Below are positions 1-9,143 of a stretch of 64,000 nt of DNA, in pieces; the first letter of the stretch is position 1; each line of letters begins with the position of its first letter. A model generated the notes under the pieces. That model was given only the letters and a program-made list of their open reading frames with translations, was not told the DNA's origin and searched no databases. The stretch is from Mycolicibacterium aurum (lineage in GTDB: Bacteria > Actinomycetota > Actinomycetes > Mycobacteriales > Mycobacteriaceae), in assembly GCA_900078775.1 (NCBI GenBank), contig LT549889.1, forward strand, positions 5,642,001-5,706,000. The letters are read 5' to 3'. The position numbers and the translations under genes are program-made.

Positions 1-1
1 G

Positions 2-3000
2 GTGGCGGCTTTGAACGGTCCGCCGACGGTGGTCGCCACGCCGGTGGGTGTGGTGACGGCGGGGCAGTCGACGGTGGTGTCGCCGATCATCACCATCGTC
101 AACGACCCGGGTGAGAGTCTGTCCGGTGCGACGGTCACGATCACCTTGGGTAGCGACCCCAGCGATCAGCTCACGTTCACGGCCGGTAACGGGATCACCG
201 GCTCGTATGCGGGCGGTGTGCTGACCTTGACGGGCGACGCTTCGGCTGCCGCATACCAAGCTGTCCTGCAGTCGGTGTCGTTCACCACGGATGCTTCGGG
301 TCTGGTGGGTGTGCGCACCATCGAGTTCTCGGTGACCGATGTGGCGGGCAACGAAGCGCTGTTGCCGGGTGTGACCCTGTTGACCGTGGTCGGCGTGCTG
401 AACGGTCCGCCCACGGTGGTGGCGACGCCGGTGGGTGTAGTGACGGCGGGGCAGTCGACGGTGGTGTCGCCGATCGTGGCGATCGTGAACGAGCCCGGTG
501 AGAACCTGTCCGGTGCGACGGTCACGATCACGCTGGGCGGGGATGCCGGCGACCAGCTCACATTCACGGCCGGTAACGGGATCACCGGCTCGTATGCCGG
601 CGGTGTGCTGACCTTGACGGGCGACGCTTCGGTTGCCGCGTATCAGGCTGTGCTGCAGTCGGTTTCGTTCACCACCGATGCGAACGGCCTGGTTGGTGTG
701 CGCACGATCGAGTTCTCGGTGACCGATGTGGCGGGCAATGAATCTGTCCTGCCAGGGATCACAGCACTGACGGTTCTCGGCGTGCTGAACGCTCCACCCA
801 CTATCGTCGCGACGCCTGTCGGTGTGGTGACGGCGGGGCAGGCGACGGTGGTGTCGCCGATTGTGGCGATTGTGAATGAGCCCGGTGAGAGTCTGTCGGG
901 TGCGACGGTCACGATCACTTTGGGTAGCGACCCCAGCGATCAGCTCACGTTCACGGCCGGTAACGGGATCACCGGCTCGTATGCGGGCGGGATCTTGACC
1001 TTGACGGGCGACGCTTCGGTTGCCGCGTATCAGGCGGTGTTGCAGTCGGTGTCGTTCACCACGGATGCTTCGGGTCTGGTGGGTGTGCGCACGATCGAGT
1101 TCTCGGTGACCGATGTGGCGGGCAATGAATCGTTGTTGCCGGGTGTGACTCTGTTGACCGTGGTCGGCGTGCTGAATGGTCCGCCGACGGTGGTGGCGAC
1201 GCCGGTGGGGGTGGTGACGGCGGGTCAGTCGACGGTGGTGTCGCCGATCGTGGCGATCGTGAACGAGCCCGGTGAGAACCTGTCCGGTGCGACGGTCACG
1301 ATCACGCTGGGCGGGGATGCCGGTGACCAGCTCACATTCACGGCAGGCAACGGGATCACCGGCTCGTATGCCGGCGGTGTTCTCACCCTGACCGGTGAGG
1401 CGAGTGTGGCGGATTATCAGGCTGTCCTGCAGTCGGTTTCGTTCACCACGGACGCGTCGGGTCTGGTGGGTGTGCGCACCATCGAGTTCTCGGTGACCGA
1501 TGCGGCGGGCAATGAGTCGTTGCTTCCGGGTGTGACCCTGTTGACCGTGGTGGCGGCTTTGAACGGTCCGCCGACGGTGGTCGCGACGCCGGTGGGTGTG
1601 GTGACGGCGGGGCAGTCGACGGTGGTGTCGCCGATCGTGGCGATCGTGAATGAGCCCGGTGAGAACCTGTCCGGTGCGACGGTCACGATCACGCTGGGTG
1701 CGGATCCGTTGGATGTGTTGTCGTTCACCGGATCCGGTGGTATCACCGGCTCCTACGCCAATGGTGTGTTGACGCTGACCGGTGACGCTTCGGTTGCCGC
1801 GTATCAGGCGGTGTTGCAGTCGGTGTCGTTCGCCACGGATGCTTCGGGTCTGGTGGGTGTGCGCACGATCGAGTTCTCGGTGACCGACGCGGCCGGTAAC
1901 GAGTCGCTGCTACCGGGCGTGACTGCGCTGGCGGTATTGGCGACCCTCAACGGTCCGCCCACGGTGGTGGCCACGCCGGTGGGTGTGGTGACGGCGGGGC
2001 AGTCGACGGTGGTGTCGCCGATCGTGGCGATCGTGAATGAGCCCGGTGAGAGTCTGTCCGGTGCGACGGCGACCATCACGTTGGGTGCGGATCCGAGTGA
2101 CGAGCTCAGTTTCACCGGTTCCGGAGGCATTACGGGCACCTACGCGAACGGCGTTCTCACCCTGACCGGTGACGCTTCGGTTGCCGCGTATCAGGCGGTG
2201 CTGCAGTCGGTGTCGTTCAGCACCGACGCCAACGGCCTGATCGGTGTACGCACCATCGAGTTCTCGGTGACCGATGCGGCCGGTAACGAGTCGCTGCTGC
2301 CCGGCGTCACTGCCCTGACCGTAGTGGCCGCGCTCAACGCCCCGCCAACGGTGGTGGCCACGCCGGTGGGTGTGGTGACTGCGGGGCAGTCGACGGTGGT
2401 GTCGCCGATCGTCACCATCGTCAACGACCCGGGTGAGAGTCTGTCCGGTGCGACGGTCACGATCACCTTGGGTAGCGACCCCAGCGATCAGCTCACATTC
2501 ACGGCAGGCAACGGGATCACCGGATCCTACGCCAACGGTGTGTTGACCCTCAGTGGCAATGCTTCCGTTGCCGATTACCAGACTGTGCTGCAGTCGGTGT
2601 CGTTCGCCACCGATGCGAACGGCCTGGTTGGTGTGCGCACGATCGAGTTCTCGGTGACCGATGTGGCGGGCAACGAATCTGTCCTGCCAGGGATCACGGC
2701 GCTGACGGTTCTCGGCGTGCTGAACGCTCCACCCACTATCGTCGCGACGCCTGTCGGTGTGGTGACGGCGGGGCAGTCGACCACGGTGTCGCCGATCGTC
2801 ACCATCGTCAACGACCCGGGTGAGAGTCTGTCGGGTGCGACGGTCACGATCACCTTGGGTAGCGATCCCAGCGATCAGCTCACATTCACGGCAGGCAACG
2901 GGATCACCGGATCCTACGCCGGCGGGGTCTTGACCTTGACGGGCAACGCTTCGGCTGCCGCGTATCAGGCGGTGTTGCAGTCGGTTTCGTTCACCACGGA

Positions 3001-6000
3001 CGCGTCGGGTCTGGTGGGTGTGCGCACCATCGAGTTTTCGGTGACCGATGCGGCGGGCAATGAATCGTTGTTGCCGGGTGTGACTCTGTTGACCGTGGTC
3101 GGCGTGCTGAACGGTCCGCCCACGGTGGTGGCCACGCCGGTGGGTGTGGTGACGGCGGGGCAGTCGACGGTGGTGTCGCCGATCGTGGCGATCGTGAATG
3201 AGCCCGGTGAGAGTCTGCCGGGTGCGACGGTCACGATTACCTTGGGTAGCGATCCCAGCGATCAGCTCACGTTCACTGCCGGTAACGGGATCACCGGCTC
3301 GTATGCCGGCGGTGTGCTCACCCTGACCGGTGACGCGAGTGCGGCGGACTACCAGGCGGTTTTGCAGTCGGTGTCGTTCAGCACCGACGCCAACGGCCTG
3401 ATTGGCGTCCGCACCATCGAGTTCTCGGTGACCGATGCCGGCGGCAACGAGTCGCTGCTGCCCGGCGTCACTGCGCTGACCGTGGTGGCCGCGCTCAACG
3501 CCCCGCCCACGGTGGTGGCCACGCCGGTGGGTGTGGTGACGGCGGGGCAGTCGACGGTGGTGTCGCCGATCGTCACCATCGTCAACGACCCGGGTGAGAG
3601 TCTGTCCGGTGCGACGGTGACCATCACGTTGGGTGCGGATCCGAGTGACGAGCTCAGTTTCACCGGTTCCGGAGGCATTACGGGCACCTACGCGAACGGC
3701 GTGCTCACCCTGACCGGTGACGCGAGTGCGGCGGACTACCAGGCGGTTTTGCAGTCGGTGTCGTTCAGCACCGACGCCAACGGCCTGATCGGTGTGCGCA
3801 CGATCGAGTTCTCGGTGACCGATGTGGCGGGCAATGAGTCGTTGTTGCCGGGTGCGACCCTGTTGACCGTGGTGGGCGTGCTGAACGGTCCACCCACCAT
3901 CGTCGTGACGCCGGTGGGCGCTGTCACGGCGGGGCAGTCGACGGTGGTGTCGCCGATTGTGGCGATCGTGAATGAGCCCGGTGAGAGTCTGTCGGGTGCG
4001 ACGGTGACGATCACCCTGGGCGGAGATGCCAGCGACCAGCTCACGTTCACTGCCGGTAACGGGATCACTGGCTCGTATGCGGGTGGTGTCTTGACCTTGA
4101 CGGGCAACGCATCGGCTGCCGCATATCAAACTGTGTTGCAGTCGGTGTCGTTCAGCACCGACGCCAACGGCCTGGTGGGTGTGCGCACGATCGAGTTCTC
4201 GGTGACCGACGCGGCCGGCAACGAGTCACTGCTACCGGGCGTGACTGCGCTGGCGGTATTGGCGACCCTCAACGGTCCGCCCACGGTGGTCGCCACGCCG
4301 GTGGGTCTCGTCACCGCAGGGCAGTCCAGCACCGTGTCGCCGATCGTCACGATCGTCAACGACCCGGGGGAGAACCTCTCGGGTGCGACGGTGACTATCA
4401 GCCTCGGTGGGGATCCGTCGGATGTGTTGTCCTTCACGGAGTCCGGAGGCATCACAGGCACCTACGCGAATGGCGTGCTGACGTTGACAGGCGGGGCGAG
4501 CACATCCGCGTACCAGACTGTGCTGCAGTCGGTCTCGTTCAGCACCGACGCCAACGGCCTGATCGGTATCCGCACCATCGAGTTCTCGGTGACCGATGCC
4601 GGCGGCAACGAGTCGCTGCTGCCCGGCGTCACTGCGCTGACCGTGGTGGCCGCGCTCAACACACCGCCGACCGTGTTGACCTTGCCCGCCGCGGTATCCA
4701 CCGCCGGACAGTCCACGACGGTGTCGCCGATCGTCACGATCGTCAACGACCCGGGGGAGAACCTCGCCGGCGCCACGGTCACCATCACCGTGGGCGGCGA
4801 CCCCAGCGATCAGCTGACCTTCACGGCCGGCAACGGCATTACGGGCGCCTACAACAACGGGGTCCTAACCCTCACTGGTGATGCATCGGTGGCGGCGTAC
4901 CAAGCTGTCCTGCAGTCGGTCTCGTTCAGCACCGGGGCCAACGGCCTGATCGGCATCCGCACCATCGAGTTCTCGGTGACCGATGCCGGCGGCAACGAGT
5001 CGCTGCTGCCCGGCGTCACTGCGCTGACCGTGGTGGCCGCGCTCAACGCCCCGCCCACGGTGGCCGCCACCCCGGTGGGTCTCGTCACCGCAGGGCAGTC
5101 CACCACCGTGTCGCCGATCATCACGGTCGTCAACGACCCGGGGGAGAACCTCGGCGGCGCCACGGTCACCATCACCTTGGGCGGCGACCCCAGCGACCAA
5201 CTGACGTTCACGGCCGGCAACGGCATCACCGGTACCTACAACAACGGGATCCTCACCCTCACCGGCAACGCCAGCGCAGCGGACTACCAGACAGTGCTGC
5301 AGTCGGTCTCGTTCAGCACCGGTGCCGACGGTCTGATCGGTGTCCGCACGATCGAGTTCTCGGTGACCGATGCCGGCGGCAACGAGTCACTGCTGCCCGG
5401 CGTCACGGCTCTGACCGTGGTGGCCGCACTCAACGCACCACCCACCATCCTGGCCACTCCGGTCGCGGCGGTGACCGCCGGACAGACCACCGTGGTGTCA
5501 CCCATCGTGACCATCGTCAACGAACCCGGGCAGAATCTCTCGGGAGCCACCGTGACGATCACCGTGGGTGGGCACTCGTCGGACGTGTTGTCCTTCACCG
5601 AATCGAACGGCATCACCGGTACCTACGCCGGCGGCGTGCTCACCCTGACCGGCAACGCATCGGCAGCCGCATACGAGACCGTCCTGCAGTCGGTGACGTT
5701 CTCGACCGATTCGGGCGCCCTGGTGGGGGTCCGGACCATCGAGTTCACGGTGACCGACACGGCGGGGGCGACCAGCCTGTTGCCCGGTGTCACGGCGCTG
5801 ACCGTCAGCGGTATCAACCTGCCGCCGTTGGTCACCACCTCATTGGTGGGCAGCCTGCTCTACGTCTCCGGCGCCTCGGCGGTGGCCGTCGACCCGTTGA
5901 TCTCCGTCGTGGACCTGACGTCGGACAAGTTGTCCAGCGTCCGGGTCTCGATCACCGTCGGGTACGACTCCGATGACGTCCTGAGCTACACCCCGCCGGC

Positions 6001-6214
6001 CGGTAACCCGGTCGCGGCCAGTTTCAACCAGACCACCGGGGTACTGACTCTCACCGGAGACGGCACCGCGGCCCAGTATCAGGAGGCCCTGCGGGCGGTG
6101 AAGTTCTACACGCCGTTCACCTTGCTGTCGCTGGGACGAACCTTCTCGGTGGTGGCCACGGACAGCGCCGGGCTGTCGAGTCTTCCGGTGCTCATCACGT
6201 TGGTGATGCTGTAG
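2..6214 (+). CDS. Giant tandem-repeat surface/adhesin-like protein, C-terminal part (5' end outside window)
   Basis: The reading frame is already open at base 2, inside a repeat (its first residues match the VVAAL-type tail of a unit), so the true start lies upstream. The visible 2070 residues are 15 units of 129 aa and one divergent final unit (about residues 1938-2070), ending in a TAG stop. Each unit begins LN(G/A)PPT, contains a GITG(S/T)Y turn and LTLTG strand, and ends IEFSVTD...GNESLLPG; this beta-rich, Thr/Val/Gly-rich pattern resembles Ig-like/cadherin-like repeats of large bacterial surface or secreted adhesins. No sortase motif, transmembrane anchor or catalytic motif is seen at the C terminus. 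The export signal, if any, would be upstream. Function is inferred only from architecture. Confidence 0.8.
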   Translation: MAALNGPPTVVATPVGVVTAGQSTVVSPIITIVNDPGESLSGATVTITLGSDPSDQLTFTAGNGITGSYAGGVLTLTGDASAAAYQAVLQSVSFTTDASGLVGVRTIEFSVTDVAGNEALLPGVTLLTVVGVLNGPPTVVATPVGVVTAGQSTVVSPIVAIVNEPGENLSGATVTITLGGDAGDQLTFTAGNGITGSYAGGVLTLTGDASVAAYQAVLQSVSFTTDANGLVGVRTIEFSVTDVAGNESVLPGITALTVLGVLNAPPTIVATPVGVVTAGQATVVSPIVAIVNEPGESLSGATVTITLGSDPSDQLTFTAGNGITGSYAGGILTLTGDASVAAYQAVLQSVSFTTDASGLVGVRTIEFSVTDVAGNESLLPGVTLLTVVGVLNGPPTVVATPVGVVTAGQSTVVSPIVAIVNEPGENLSGATVTITLGGDAGDQLTFTAGNGITGSYAGGVLTLTGEASVADYQAVLQSVSFTTDASGLVGVRTIEFSVTDAAGNESLLPGVTLLTVVAALNGPPTVVATPVGVVTAGQSTVVSPIVAIVNEPGENLSGATVTITLGADPLDVLSFTGSGGITGSYANGVLTLTGDASVAAYQAVLQSVSFATDASGLVGVRTIEFSVTDAAGNESLLPGVTALAVLATLNGPPTVVATPVGVVTAGQSTVVSPIVAIVNEPGESLSGATATITLGADPSDELSFTGSGGITGTYANGVLTLTGDASVAAYQAVLQSVSFSTDANGLIGVRTIEFSVTDAAGNESLLPGVTALTVVAALNAPPTVVATPVGVVTAGQSTVVSPIVTIVNDPGESLSGATVTITLGSDPSDQLTFTAGNGITGSYANGVLTLSGNASVADYQTVLQSVSFATDANGLVGVRTIEFSVTDVAGNESVLPGITALTVLGVLNAPPTIVATPVGVVTAGQSTTVSPIVTIVNDPGESLSGATVTITLGSDPSDQLTFTAGNGITGSYAGGVLTLTGNASAAAYQAVLQSVSFTTDASGLVGVRTIEFSVTDAAGNESLLPGVTLLTVVGVLNGPPTVVATPVGVVTAGQSTVVSPIVAIVNEPGESLPGATVTITLGSDPSDQLTFTAGNGITGSYAGGVLTLTGDASAADYQAVLQSVSFSTDANGLIGVRTIEFSVTDAGGNESLLPGVTALTVVAALNAPPTVVATPVGVVTAGQSTVVSPIVTIVNDPGESLSGATVTITLGADPSDELSFTGSGGITGTYANGVLTLTGDASAADYQAVLQSVSFSTDANGLIGVRTIEFSVTDVAGNESLLPGATLLTVVGVLNGPPTIVVTPVGAVTAGQSTVVSPIVAIVNEPGESLSGATVTITLGGDASDQLTFTAGNGITGSYAGGVLTLTGNASAAAYQTVLQSVSFSTDANGLVGVRTIEFSVTDAAGNESLLPGVTALAVLATLNGPPTVVATPVGLVTAGQSSTVSPIVTIVNDPGENLSGATVTISLGGDPSDVLSFTESGGITGTYANGVLTLTGGASTSAYQTVLQSVSFSTDANGLIGIRTIEFSVTDAGGNESLLPGVTALTVVAALNTPPTVLTLPAAVSTAGQSTTVSPIVTIVNDPGENLAGATVTITVGGDPSDQLTFTAGNGITGAYNNGVLTLTGDASVAAYQAVLQSVSFSTGANGLIGIRTIEFSVTDAGGNESLLPGVTALTVVAALNAPPTVAATPVGLVTAGQSTTVSPIITVVNDPGENLGGATVTITLGGDPSDQLTFTAGNGITGTYNNGILTLTGNASAADYQTVLQSVSFSTGADGLIGVRTIEFSVTDAGGNESLLPGVTALTVVAALNAPPTILATPVAAVTAGQTTVVSPIVTIVNEPGQNLSGATVTITVGGHSSDVLSFTESNGITGTYAGGVLTLTGNASAAAYETVLQSVTFSTDSGALVGVRTIEFTVTDTAGATSLLPGVTALTVSGINLPPLVTTSLVGSLLYVSGASAVAVDPLISVVDLTSDKLSSVRVSITVGYDSDDVLSYTPPAGNPVAASFNQTTGVLTLTGDGTAAQYQEALRAVKFYTPFTLLSLGRTFSVVATDSAGLSSLPVLITLVML
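11..5812 (+). repeat. 15 tandem 387-bp coding repeats
   Basis: Units start at 11, 398, 785, 1172, 1559, 1946 and so on every 387 bp to 5429; the fifteenth is one codon shorter (384 bp). Units 1-11 are nearly identical at DNA level over long blocks, while units 12-15 carry more synonymous differences and the following unit (5813-6211) is strongly diverged. Two alternative central cassettes recur: DQLTFTAGNGITG (units 1-4, 7-9, 11, 13, 14) and D(E/V)LSFTGSGGITG or a related ESG form (units 5, 6, 10, 12, 15). This mosaic suggests unequal crossing-over and gene conversion. Confidence 0.95.
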
Positions 6215-6246
6215 AGCCGACCCAGCCTTCGGCTACCGTGGGCTGC

Positions 6247-7734
6247 ATGCGGTTCAGATCTCGGACGATGGTCGCCACCCTCTCTGTGGCCGCCCTCGCC
6301 GTAGGTATCAGCGGGTGCGGCAAAGAGGACCGAGCGACCCCGGCGCCGGAGTACGCGGAGCAGATCGGGCAGAGCATCGGCGTGGACGCCTTGATGGGTC
6401 ACCTGACGCGTTTCCAGGAGATCGCCGACCAGCACGAGGGGAACCGGGCGATGGGCACCCCCGGATACCAGGCCAGCGTCGACTACGTGGTGAATACGTT
6501 GCGTGACAAGGGCTTCGAGACCGACACCCAGGAGTTCGAGGTTCGGCTCCCGTTCGCCGAGGAACCCGATGTCACCGTGGGCGGGGCCGGGGTCACGGCC
6601 AGGGCACTGTCCTTCACCATCGGCACCGGGCCAGACGGGGTGTCCGGGCCACTGGTCGCCGCACCGGTCGACGACTCGCCGGGGTGCGCCGACGCGGACT
6701 ACGAGGGCCTGCCGGTGTCCGGAGCCGTCGTCCTGGTGGACCGCGGCACCTGCCCGTTCAGCGACAAGCAGACGATCGCAGCGAAGCGGGGTGCGGTGGC
6801 GCTCATCGTGGTCGACAACGTCGACCGCCCCGTCGAGGAGTTCGGCGGCACCTTGGGCAGCAGCACCGAGGTCAAGATTCCGGTCGTCAGCATCGGCAAG
6901 GTCGACGGTGCCCGGCTGCGGGCCAACCCGGGCCCGGCCGTCATCAAGTTGACCGCCGGCGTGAACGTCCACAAGACCAGCAACGTCATCGCCCAGACCA
7001 CGACCGGATCGACCGAGAACGTCGTGATGGTGGGCGCGCATCTGGACAGCGTCCCCGAGGGACCGGGCATCAACGACAACGGTTCGGGGGTGGCGGCGGT
7101 GCTGGAGACCGCGCTGCAGATGGGGCCGTCACCCGAGGTCGAGAACGCCGTGCGGTTCGCGTTCTGGGGCGCCGAGGAACTCGGCCTGCTCGGCAGCAGC
7201 GACTACGTCGGCCGGCTCGACGCCGAAGAACTCAAAGACATTGCGCTCTACCTGAACTACGACATGGTGGGCTCGCCCAACCCGGGCTACTTCACCTATG
7301 ACGGAAACCAATCGGCGCCGCCCTCACCCGACGGCCGGGTGCCGCGCGTCCCGGAGGGGTCGGCCGGCATCGAACGGATGCTCGCCGGCTACCTGGACTC
7401 GGCAGGCAAACCGGCACGCGACACCAGCTTCGACGGCCGCTCCGACTACGACGCCTTCACCGCGGCCGGGATACCGTCCGGCGGACTGTTCTCCGGGGCC
7501 GAGGAGAACATGACCTCCGAACAGGCCGAACTGTGGGGCGGAAAGGCCGATCAGCCGTTCGACCCGAACTATCACAAGAAGACCGACACCCTGGACCAGA
7601 TCGACCGCACCGCGCTGGAGATCCTGGGTCGCGGCGTCGGCTACTCGACCGCCCTGTACGCGCAGGACATCAGCGGCCGCAACGGAGTTCCGGTGCGCGA
7701 AGACCGCACCCGGCACGTACAGTCCCGATCATGA
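6247..7734 (+). CDS. lpqL: Lipoprotein M28-family zinc peptidase LpqL
   Basis: Secreted, lipid-anchored metallopeptidase of family M28 (aminopeptidase-type), probably facing the periplasm or surface. An N-terminal signal ends in the lipobox GISGC (Cys near residue 24). A PA-type domain (about residues 100-230) interrupts the fold, followed by the M28 catalytic domain. All expected metal or catalytic positions are visible: His in GAHLDS, Asp in GINDNGSG, the Glu pair in WGAEELG, Asp in NYDMVG and His in YHKKTD. ATG 6247 is preferred over the in-frame GTG at 6238, which would only add three residues before the signal; no clear Shine-Dalgarno is seen. Length (495 aa) fits M. tuberculosis LpqL. 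The stop overlaps the next start as ATGA, so the paralogue downstream is translationally coupled. Confidence 0.9.
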   Translation: MRFRSRTMVATLSVAALAVGISGCGKEDRATPAPEYAEQIGQSIGVDALMGHLTRFQEIADQHEGNRAMGTPGYQASVDYVVNTLRDKGFETDTQEFEVRLPFAEEPDVTVGGAGVTARALSFTIGTGPDGVSGPLVAAPVDDSPGCADADYEGLPVSGAVVLVDRGTCPFSDKQTIAAKRGAVALIVVDNVDRPVEEFGGTLGSSTEVKIPVVSIGKVDGARLRANPGPAVIKLTAGVNVHKTSNVIAQTTTGSTENVVMVGAHLDSVPEGPGINDNGSGVAAVLETALQMGPSPEVENAVRFAFWGAEELGLLGSSDYVGRLDAEELKDIALYLNYDMVGSPNPGYFTYDGNQSAPPSPDGRVPRVPEGSAGIERMLAGYLDSAGKPARDTSFDGRSDYDAFTAAGIPSGGLFSGAEENMTSEQAELWGGKADQPFDPNYHKKTDTLDQIDRTALEILGRGVGYSTALYAQDISGRNGVPVREDRTRHVQSRS

Positions 7735-9133
7735 AACGGGTGCTACCCGCCCTCGTCGCCGCCCTGACCCTGGCGTCGTGCTCCGCCCCGCCCGAACCGG
7801 ACCCGGTACCCACGGCGTGGGCGCTGGCCGAGAAGGTCGACGTCGACGTCATCTACACCCACCTCGAAGAGCTCGCCCGCATCGCCACCGCCAACAAGGG
7901 GAGCCGGGCGGTCGGTACCCCCGGCTACGAGGCCACCGTGGACTTCGTTGCCGGGGTGTTGCGCGACAAGGGCTTCGAGGTCAGCACGCCGGAGTTCGAG
8001 TGGCTGGACATGGGCAGCCCGGGTAAGCCGACCCTGGAGGTCGCCGGACGCAGCTACCCGGTCACCCAGGCCTCTCCGCTGGCGGGCACGCCGCCCGGCG
8101 GGGTGCGCGGGGAGTCGTTGCGTCCCCGCGATCCGGCGGGCTGTGCGGCCGCCGACTACGGGGACGTGCGCGGCGCGCTGGTCATCGTCGACGACACCGA
8201 ATGCTCGGTCGTCGCCAAGCAGAATGCCGCGGTCGCCAAGGGCGCGGTCGGTCTGCTCGTGGTCAGTGCCGGCGGCAAGGAGGGGTTGTTCGAGCCGGGC
8301 TACTACCAGAAGCTGACGCTGCCGGTCGCCGTCATCGACCGGACCACCGACGCGGCGCTGCGGCGCACCACCGCACCGGTTCGCCTCACCCTCGACGCCG
8401 AGGCCGCCGTCGCGAAGTCGCGGAGCGTCGTCGCCCAGACGAAATCCGGGAACACCGGCAATGTCGTGGTGGCCGGGGCGAACCTGGACAGCGCCCCCGC
8501 AGCCCGGGCATCAACGACAACGGAACCGGGGTGGCCGCGCTGCTGGCCATCGCCGATGCGCTGGGCCCGGAGTCCCAGATCGGCAATGCGGTGCGGTTCG
8601 CCTTCTGGGGCTCCGAGCGGCTCGGGGCGGCCGCTAAATACCTGTCCGCGCTGGACCCCGAGCAGCTCAAGGACATCGCCGCCTACCTGGACGCCGACAT
8701 GCTCGGCTCCACCAACGCCGGTTTCTTCACCTATGACGGTGACCAGTCGGCGCAGCCCAGCGAGGCACCCGAGGGTTCGGCCGGGATCGAGCGGACGCTG
8801 GCCGGGTACCTCAATCTGGCGGGGGTGCGGCCCGCCGACATCCCGCTGCAGGACGCCGGCGATTACCGTCCCTTCCTCAAGGCCGGGGTGCCGGTGGGCG
8901 GGGTGACCACCGGTTCGACCCAGATCAAGAGCGCTGTGCAGGCCCGACTCTGGGGTGGGCGGGCCGGCGTCGCATTCGACCCGCAGAACGGGACCCCGCG
9001 GGACGGGATGGAGAACGTCGACCACCGCGCGCTGTCGATCACCGGGCCCGCGCTGGGGTTCGCCATCGGGACCTACGCCCTCTCGATCGAAGGGGAGAAC
9101 GGGGTCCCGGCCCGCGATCAGCGACGCCGTTGA
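7731..9133 (+). pseudogene. Frameshifted, active-site-less lpqL paralogue (M28 family lipoprotein)
   Basis: The ATG at 7731 overlaps the lpqL stop. The frame encodes a lipoprotein signal (lipobox LASC) and a PA/M28 protein colinear with LpqL up to GANLDSAP. Near 8499-8504 homology continues only in another frame (GINDNGTG onward, to the TGA at 9131-9133); comparison with lpqL DNA indicates one missing base. Without correction translation stops at 8906 with about 135 scrambled residues. Independently of the frameshift, zinc ligands are lost: His to Asn in GANLDS, the second Glu of the EE pair to Arg (GSERLG), and the C-terminal YHKKTD segment replaced by QNGTPRD. Either a decayed copy, or a non-catalytic binding protein with an assembly error. 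Same strand and spacing as the PKS cluster downstream. Confidence 0.75.
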
Positions 9134-9143
9134 ACCGGAAGGC

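Noticed and set aside
1910..4129. Long open frame of 739 codons on the minus strand inside the repeat gene
   Set aside because: It exists because the 387-bp period is a multiple of three and repeats one stop-free antisense frame; composition is Arg/His/Gly-rich without domains.
7533..8906. Upstream-extended version of the second M28 gene starting inside lpqL
   Set aside because: The first 66 codons are a shifted reading of lpqL; the lipoprotein signal starts at ATG 7731.
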